From a virus: a DNA stretch of 25,925 bases. Shown here piece by piece: positions 21,393 through 25,925 of this stretch (position 1 is its first letter; each line of letters begins with the position of its first letter). The stretch lies in IMG/VR virus record IMGVR_UViG_3300046665_000330, positions 1-25,925 of that record. One strand, written 5' to 3'. A program made the position numbers and the translations under genes. The notes below the pieces were generated by a model. That model saw only the letters and a program-made list of their open reading frames with translations. It was not told where the DNA came from and did no database searches.

Positions 21393-22164
21393 GTTTTTTA
21401 AATTGGTTAGCGGCGTAGGCTAAACCTCCACCGATCATTGCAGCGCCCATTGCAGCCTTACCAGTACCCTTCAAGAAACGTTTAGTATTCGCTTTCGCAA
21501 ATTCTCTAATTTCACCAAGAGAATTCTTCTGATACGCCTTAGAACCCTCCATATACTTGTTTGAAACGTTGCCTTTATTGGTAAAGACTTCTTTTTCAAG
21601 TGTTGAGTATATAGTGCGCTTCTGTTGAGTTTTTGCAAACTTGGGAGAGAAGGCGTCTTCGTTTACCGTTTTGAAACTTGTTTTTACTTCAGGGTTCCGT
21701 ACCTTACGAAATTCGTCTTTTTTCCAAGTAGGAGCGTTGATATTAATTACACCCTTAGAACTTTCTTTACCAGGAATAGCATCTTTAAGACGTCCCACCA
21801 TATCGTGTATGTTAAAAGTACCATTCTCAATACGTGATGCTTGATTCGCATAGCTGTGTGCTTGCATTTTACTTCTAGTCATAAACGTTAAGTTGTCTGA
21901 CTTTAAATTTTGGCCTGTCGCATCTTGAGCGATATCGATAATACCTTTCTTCGCTCTTGGTTTAAGACCGTCTTTAAGAATTTGTTCTTTATTAGCAGCA
22001 GAGGTTCCGTGGTAAAGAGTCTCACGGCCAGTTATATGGCCACCGTGGTACTGCTTATTAACTACAGACGCACCGAGAACAGCAGCTCCACCACCAGCTG
22101 CTGTTTTCTGCTTTTTAGAAAAATGCTCTTTATCAGCGGCTATTTTTTCTAAATACTTATTCAT
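21382..22164 (-). CDS. NKYLEKIA protein with ADP-ribosyltransferase-like domain
   Basis: This 260-residue protein starts MNKYLEKIAADKEHF. A likely catalytic domain covers about 44-210. LYHGTSAANKEQILKDGL (50-67) is the first motif of PARP/KptA-like ADP-ribosyltransferases (His52); LTFMTRSKMQAHSYANQA (92-109) fits the second region with Tyr105; STLEKEVFTNKGNVSNKYM (187-205) fits the third, with Glu190 or Glu192 as candidate acid. Such enzymes transfer ADP-ribose from NAD to a target. The C-terminus has a hydrophobic Gly/Ala helix (KAAMGAAMIGGGLAYAANQF). A head-targeting-like signal on such an enzyme parallels T4 Alt, which is injected to modify host RNA polymerase. The target here is unknown. 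Confidence 0.6.
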   Translation of the reverse strand: MNKYLEKIAADKEHFSKKQKTAAGGGAAVLGASVVNKQYHGGHITGRETLYHGTSAANKEQILKDGLKPRAKKGIIDIAQDATGQNLKSDNLTFMTRSKMQAHSYANQASRIENGTFNIHDMVGRLKDAIPGKESSKGVININAPTWKKDEFRKVRNPEVKTSFKTVNEDAFSPKFAKTQQKRTIYSTLEKEVFTNKGNVSNKYMEGSKAYQKNSLGEIREFAKANTKRFLKGTGKAAMGAAMIGGGLAYAANQFKKHGK

Positions 22165-22166
22165 GT

Positions 22167-22694
22167 TTATACAAACGACTTAGGTGAGAATGAAGTGTTA
22201 TCTTTCCAACGACCTTCTAGATCCGTAAGGCTCTTGATAGTCATAATATCTACGCCATCGCCGTGAACGGCATTGGTGAGAACAGATTGTAGCAGATTCG
22301 GATCAGTTGCAACCATAGGTGCAAATTGATAAATCGTGTTAGCATAATTTTCAACCTTGGCACGAGGCGCAGATTGAAGAATATGTGAGCTATTAATTGC
22401 TTGGTGTAGGGATTGTAGAAAACGATTGTAGCGGAAATGGTCAACTACGTACTTACCTGTATTAGCCAACATCCAAAGCCCGCCGCCTACTGCGAGACCA
22501 CCAGTTGCTTTACCAGCCTCACGAAAGAAACTTTGTGCAACTTCGTGTTTTGGATCAAATACATTCTTGTCTGTTTTATCAGCAGCTTCTTTTTCTAGCA
22601 ATACTTGTGTAACGAAACCCGCTACAAATTGCTCAGCTAGATCTTCGTCTCCAGCAAACTTCTCAAGACCCAGTTGTTTAACTTCGTTTAACAT
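22167..22694 (-). CDS. Hypothetical head-block protein, 175 residues
   Basis: It starts MLNEVKQLGLEKFAGDEDLA: LEKFA near the N-terminus resembles the LEKIA signal but lacks NKY. LLEKEAADKTDK follows. A Gly-rich hydrophobic segment (GKATGGLAVGGGLWMLAN, about 60-78) may be membrane-active. The rest is helical. AAGGA lies 11 bases before the ATG. It ends 2 bases before the ADP-ribosyltransferase-like gene start, so translation is likely coupled. No family recognised; may be another packaged protein. Confidence 0.65.
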   Translation of the reverse strand: MLNEVKQLGLEKFAGDEDLAEQFVAGFVTQVLLEKEAADKTDKNVFDPKHEVAQSFFREAGKATGGLAVGGGLWMLANTGKYVVDHFRYNRFLQSLHQAINSSHILQSAPRAKVENYANTIYQFAPMVATDPNLLQSVLTNAVHGDGVDIMTIKSLTDLEGRWKDNTSFSPKSFV

Positions 22695-22721
22695 TTTATG
22701 TTGTTCCTTTAATCAATCTTA

Positions 22722-23804
22722 TTAATCACGCTGGAGAGCGCTCCAGACATCGTTACTTCTTCCAGTTGTTTTATCTGTGCCTGGATCGTAGAATGCTGCA
22801 TCTAAAACTGGGCCACCTGCTCTGATAACACCCGATACAGCGCTTGCTGAAGTTCTACCGATAGCCTTTGCTGTGTTCTTAGCTGTTGGCTTACCTAGAG
22901 CTGCAATGTTATTCTTAACAGAGTTGTTAATTGCCTTTCCAGCTGCTGCCGCTGCTCTGAATGGTGTAGACGCTGCAACACCAATAGCCTTACCAGCTAC
23001 ATAAGCAGGGTTTGCTTTTTGAGCTGCATTCATTGCAGACTTAGCACCACCTTGCATCGCCTTATTGAAGATATTAGATTTTACACCTTGAGCAGCATCT
23101 GCTGCACGTTTCTGAAGCTCTGAACGTTCACGTTGTTCACGGACCAGTGCACGAGCCTGTTTGTACAGTTCTGCAAATCCAGTAGCTTCTTTAAGTTGTG
23201 CAACTTTAAACAGTCCAAGCTCTCCAAGTTCACGGTATCCCTTAACCTCGCCAGAAACGAGGATAGAAAGCTCTGAGAAGGTCTTCTCATCCGTGACACA
23301 TGCCAGCTTATCCATCCAAGCGTCATCCTTACCAAGAGCCTTTGCGGCCTTCACAAGCATATCCGCTACTACAATACTATCCATTTCAATACGTTCAAGA
23401 GCTTCTTTGTTAGCTGAAGCCGACTTGATGAGGTATGTAAGCTGTTCTGCTTCGACCAATTGAAGGTCTGTTGCCGATGCTTCTTTTTCTAGTTCTGCCT
23501 TCAGTTCTTCGGTAGTTACTTGGGCAACCTTCTCCTGGAAATTATCAGGAATAGTAGCGGCTGACATAACTTCTGCAAACTTAGCTAGTGGGAATTCTAC
23601 TGTACGATCTTCTGCGTGCTGAAGAATTTTCAAATAAGCAATATTATTCGTTGATTCTACTGCCCGCTTTACTTGTTCTACATTCAGTTCATAAGCGGCT
23701 GCTTGTTTAGCTAGACCTTTGCTCAGAGGAACTTTGTTATTCAGGAAATCTTCAACTGCTTGAACTGAGATATCCCGAAGAAGTTCAGGGGTTACGTTTG
23801 CCAT
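22722..23804 (-). CDS. Helical head-block protein, scaffold/core-like
   Basis: I chose the ATG at 23804 (MANVTPELL) because GGAG precedes it by 6 bases; an ATG four codons upstream (23816) has no site. The 360-residue protein is helical to about 240, with K-x-A-S sites KEAS (107-110) and KSAS (127-130) and related KQAA and KVAQ. The last 120 residues are Ala/Gly/Lys-rich (KAIGVAASTPFRAAAAAGKA) and may bind DNA or membrane. Charge and repeated sites suggest a core or internal protein cut by the maturation protease. Its start overlaps the 56-residue NKYLEKIA ORF by 20 bases. Confidence 0.68.
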   Translation of the reverse strand: MANVTPELLRDISVQAVEDFLNNKVPLSKGLAKQAAAYELNVEQVKRAVESTNNIAYLKILQHAEDRTVEFPLAKFAEVMSAATIPDNFQEKVAQVTTEELKAELEKEASATDLQLVEAEQLTYLIKSASANKEALERIEMDSIVVADMLVKAAKALGKDDAWMDKLACVTDEKTFSELSILVSGEVKGYRELGELGLFKVAQLKEATGFAELYKQARALVREQRERSELQKRAADAAQGVKSNIFNKAMQGGAKSAMNAAQKANPAYVAGKAIGVAASTPFRAAAAAGKAINNSVKNNIAALGKPTAKNTAKAIGRTSASAVSGVIRAGGPVLDAAFYDPGTDKTTGRSNDVWSALQRD

Positions 23805-23955
23805 TTTTGGCTCCATGTTTCTGTGACTTTATTTTAACCTTGGCAGACAAGGAGACAAAAGGCTTCTTAGGGTGCTTAATAGGCTTTTGACCAGCACGCA
23901 TAGTAAGCTGACCACTCTTCTTCTTTGATGCGATTTTTTCTAGATACTTATTCAT
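23785..23955 (-). CDS. Tiny basic NKYLEKIA protein, 56 residues
   Basis: It starts MNKYLEKIASKKKSGQLTMR. It has 15 Lys, 2 Arg and 2 His but a single acidic residue (in the signal). Rest of the sequence is low in hydrophobics (KPIKHPKKPFVSLSAKVKIK). It begins 2 bases after the previous stop and overlaps the next start by 20 bases, the same coupling style as other genes of the block. Charge and size resemble small DNA-condensing internal head proteins. No strong Shine-Dalgarno site; translation is probably coupled to the gene before it. Confidence 0.68.
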   Translation of the reverse strand: MNKYLEKIASKKKSGQLTMRAGQKPIKHPKKPFVSLSAKVKIKSQKHGAKNGKRNP

Positions 23956-23957
23956 AA

Positions 23958-24647
23958 TTAGTCGTTACTATCTGAGTCAACCTTATATAGATCGCCATTC
24001 AACTCTGCCATACTAAAACCTTCCAGACTCTCAAAACCCTCGAAATCAGGTACCACTTCTCTAATAGCGATTTCAAGATCTTTCTTAGCTGCGCCAGCAT
24101 CCGTTGTCCAAATCTTAAGAAGACGTGCTATGTCCATTGACAGCTTCGTCCACTTAGTAGCTTCTCGACTAGATTCCGATGCGTTTTGGCTGAACATGGC
24201 CTCACGGCTCTTGTACACGCATGTCGTGAAGAGATCGACCAAACCTTCAACAGGAGAAATAGTTACTTGTTTACCCATTCTCCATGAGATGAATGGTAAA
24301 CCTTGACTGAGCGCCCAAGTTTTAAGAGCAGCTTCTGTTTTGTCACGCACATCCAAGAGTTCCATCTTACTTAGCTTATCCAGTTCCATAACATCATAAA
24401 AGATGTCGTTGTACATTTGGATAACTTCCGCTGGAATTTCAAGGATGTGGGAAATAGCGTTTACGTCGTTGCTGCAAAGAAGACTAGCTTCGACGTAACC
24501 CTTTTTTAGCTTCGATTCTTTTAAAGGTATGGCTTTCAGATAGGCGGTACGCTCCGGACAATCTTCTCCGGATAGTATCTTGTCAACTAGCGGGTCAGCC
24601 CCGCTAACTTCGTTACGGATGTGTAATTCTCTCTGATTAACGCGCAT
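23958..24647 (-). CDS. Hypothetical head-assembly region protein, 229 residues
   Basis: This soluble, mainly helical protein has no recognised family. Noted stretches: DVNAISHILEIPAEVIQMYN, which looks like a helix-turn-helix-like pair, a conserved-looking core (LPFISWRMGKQVTISPVEG) and an acidic C-terminus (DSDSND). It starts 10 bases after the upstream stop and ends 2 bases before the tiny basic NKYLEKIA gene. Position suggests a packaging or head-assembly role, but the sequence alone does not show which. Confidence 0.62.
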   Translation of the reverse strand: MRVNQRELHIRNEVSGADPLVDKILSGEDCPERTAYLKAIPLKESKLKKGYVEASLLCSNDVNAISHILEIPAEVIQMYNDIFYDVMELDKLSKMELLDVRDKTEAALKTWALSQGLPFISWRMGKQVTISPVEGLVDLFTTCVYKSREAMFSQNASESSREATKWTKLSMDIARLLKIWTTDAGAAKKDLEIAIREVVPDFEGFESLEGFSMAELNGDLYKVDSDSND

Positions 24648-24657
24648 ATCTTCATGT

Positions 24658-25925
24658 TTACTCTTTTACCGACATTTGTTTGCCGGGTGCTTCCGTATCG
24701 ATAGAATCGCTGACAGCAGCTAGTTCCTTCAGTTTAATGAAGTTATCGCCAAGTAAGCGGTATACGGTCTTAAGTGAAGCCAAGAATGCATAAACCTGAT
24801 CTGCATCATTTGCCTCTGCAAGACGACTGATGTGTACACGGGCCATGAATAGAGTACGACCAAGCTTATCAATCGCTTCTTCAATGTCTGGCAGATATTC
24901 TGAAATCTGTTCGAACATGTCAGGCGCTTGTAGAAGCTCAGAAATAATCGTAGCTTCAGTTACCTGAGCATCTCCAGCTTTCAGAGACTCTTGAACGTTA
25001 GAAACCATGCTGCCATTTGGCTTGTAAGCACCGTTCATCGTAACTTCATCTGGCTCGATACCTGTTAGGTCTTCTTCGCCGTAGTTAGGAATATTGCCGT
25101 CTGCTGAATCAGTCGTGAAACCAGCACGCTTAGTCATGTAGATCTTTGTGAACTTGACTTCCTTAGCCTGCTTTACAAATGATGCAGCATGTTCCGGATC
25201 AATACCCTCCCCTACTACTAGGCGCTTCATTACATCAGCTTCGAAACCAGCAGTCTTACCGTTGATAGCAAATTCGATGCCATCATAGCCGAGATTCATC
25301 TCTTCGCCAAGCCACTGAATATCTGTAAGCTTACGTTTGTGAGCTGCTGCGTTTACGTTTACTTCTAGCTCACCAGTAATGTCTCTACGCAGTTTGAGAA
25401 TAACCGAATTATGCGGAATAAAGATCTCATGCTTAGAGCCCTTACCGCAAATACTAATTTCACCTGCAACATTACGATAGCCGTACACAGTTACTGCACC
25501 ATACCCTGTTTGGTATGAAGAACCAGTTGCTTCTACGCCTAGGCTACTCAGAGCCACACGGTTAATAGAAATCGGACCCAGGAACTTACCTGAGTTAAGC
25601 ACGATTGCGATTTTATCACCAGATTCTACATCTTTCAACATTACTGGTGGATTATATTCGAAAAGAGTTTTTAAGACTTCTTTCCTGTCAAGATTGTCGC
25701 CTACCGTAATAAAGCTACCTGAAAGTGCATAGTCGCCTGATGTAAAAATTGCTAGTGACGAAGTAGGATCCTCGTAACTGCGACCATAACTTGTACTTAC
25801 ACCTCTTGGGCTAGAACCCACAGTATACATTTTCGGAACGTACGCATCACGAGACGAGCCATTAGTAAGCATAATTTCAAAATCTTTATCTCCGTCAAGA
25901 TTTGTGATGTTACGGAAGGTCCCTG
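24658..25925 (-). CDS. Head-block structural protein, 5' end outside window
   Basis: The frame is open across the right edge (upstream codons read FRNITNLDGDKDFEIM), so the ATG at 25872 is probably internal and the true start lies outside. The visible 420 residues begin with a beta-rich part (SSLAIFTSGDYALSGSFITV; GDKIAIVLNSGKFLGPISI). A copy of the head-block helix module follows (KRLVVGEGIDPEHAASFVKQ), then a helical C-terminus (DIEEAIDKLGRTLFMARVHI). No family recognised; with its neighbours it is likely a virion or head-assembly protein. The module links it to the scaffold-like proteins. Confidence 0.62.
   Translation of the reverse strand, partial: GTFRNITNLDGDKDFEIMLTNGSSRDAYVPKMYTVGSSPRGVSTSYGRSYEDPTSSLAIFTSGDYALSGSFITVGDNLDRKEVLKTLFEYNPPVMLKDVESGDKIAIVLNSGKFLGPISINRVALSSLGVEATGSSYQTGYGAVTVYGYRNVAGEISICGKGSKHEIFIPHNSVILKLRRDITGELEVNVNAAAHKRKLTDIQWLGEEMNLGYDGIEFAINGKTAGFEADVMKRLVVGEGIDPEHAASFVKQAKEVKFTKIYMTKRAGFTTDSADGNIPNYGEEDLTGIEPDEVTMNGAYKPNGSMVSNVQESLKAGDAQVTEATIISELLQAPDMFEQISEYLPDIEEAIDKLGRTLFMARVHISRLAEANDADQVYAFLASLKTVYRLLGDNFIKLKELAAVSDSIDTEAPGKQMSVKE

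Noticed and set aside
1-25925. CRISPR array, integrase or attachment site
   Set aside because: No spaced direct repeats of CRISPR type and no recombinase-like protein were seen.

Overview
This window is part of the genome of a large contractile-tailed bacteriophage (myovirus type). The tail sheath, a tube-like protein, a baseplate spike-like protein, an HK97-fold-like capsid protein, a probable decoration protein and a prohead protease-like protein all lie in one long minus-strand late block. The host cannot be named. Shine-Dalgarno sites (AGGAG, AAGGA), ATG/GTG/TTG starts and hairpin-plus-U terminators fit a bacterial host. Both edges cut through open coding sequence: the leftmost plus-strand frame is open to the left edge, and the rightmost minus-strand gene has its start outside the window.

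Layout, read along the minus strand from right to left: a head-assembly block (25925 to 16267) of helical or scaffold-like proteins, the prohead protease, an ADP-ribosyltransferase-like protein and many small Gly/Ala-rich proteins; the decoration and major capsid proteins (16144-14816); neck or connector proteins (12809-10044); the sheath (9956-7320); a GIY-YIG homing endonuclease; the tail tube (6518-5841); a spike (3531-2491); and a glycosyltransferase (2487-1321). Plus-strand accessory cassettes interrupt this block: a retron-type reverse transcriptase (27-1010) followed by a structured 300-base region; a metallophosphoesterase unit (3593-5323); a one-gene unit (5430-5756); a cluster of very small, mostly membrane proteins (12914-13872); and a two-gene unit (13985-14690). 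The last four units each begin with the same box, TGGTATAAG, and end in a terminator, so they look like independently transcribed morons set into the late operon.

The most unusual part is the head block. Six proteins start with the same short peptide, [N]KYLEK[IV]A, which matches the Y-x-E-x-I-A pattern of the T4 capsid-targeting sequence as I recall it (MKTYQEFIA). I infer that they are packaged inside the head. One of them (21382-22164) carries a YHGT motif and other marks of an ADP-ribosyltransferase, which would make it an analogue of T4 Alt, injected with the DNA. A broader peptide, K-x-A-S/T, recurs in the protease, the scaffold-like proteins, the capsid protein and the targeting peptides, but I did not find it in the tail proteins. 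It may be the recognition site of the phage's own maturation protease. A classical A AAA AAG slippery heptamer with a stop three codons later joins 18406-19266 to 18092-18388 and probably makes a -1 frameshift fusion.
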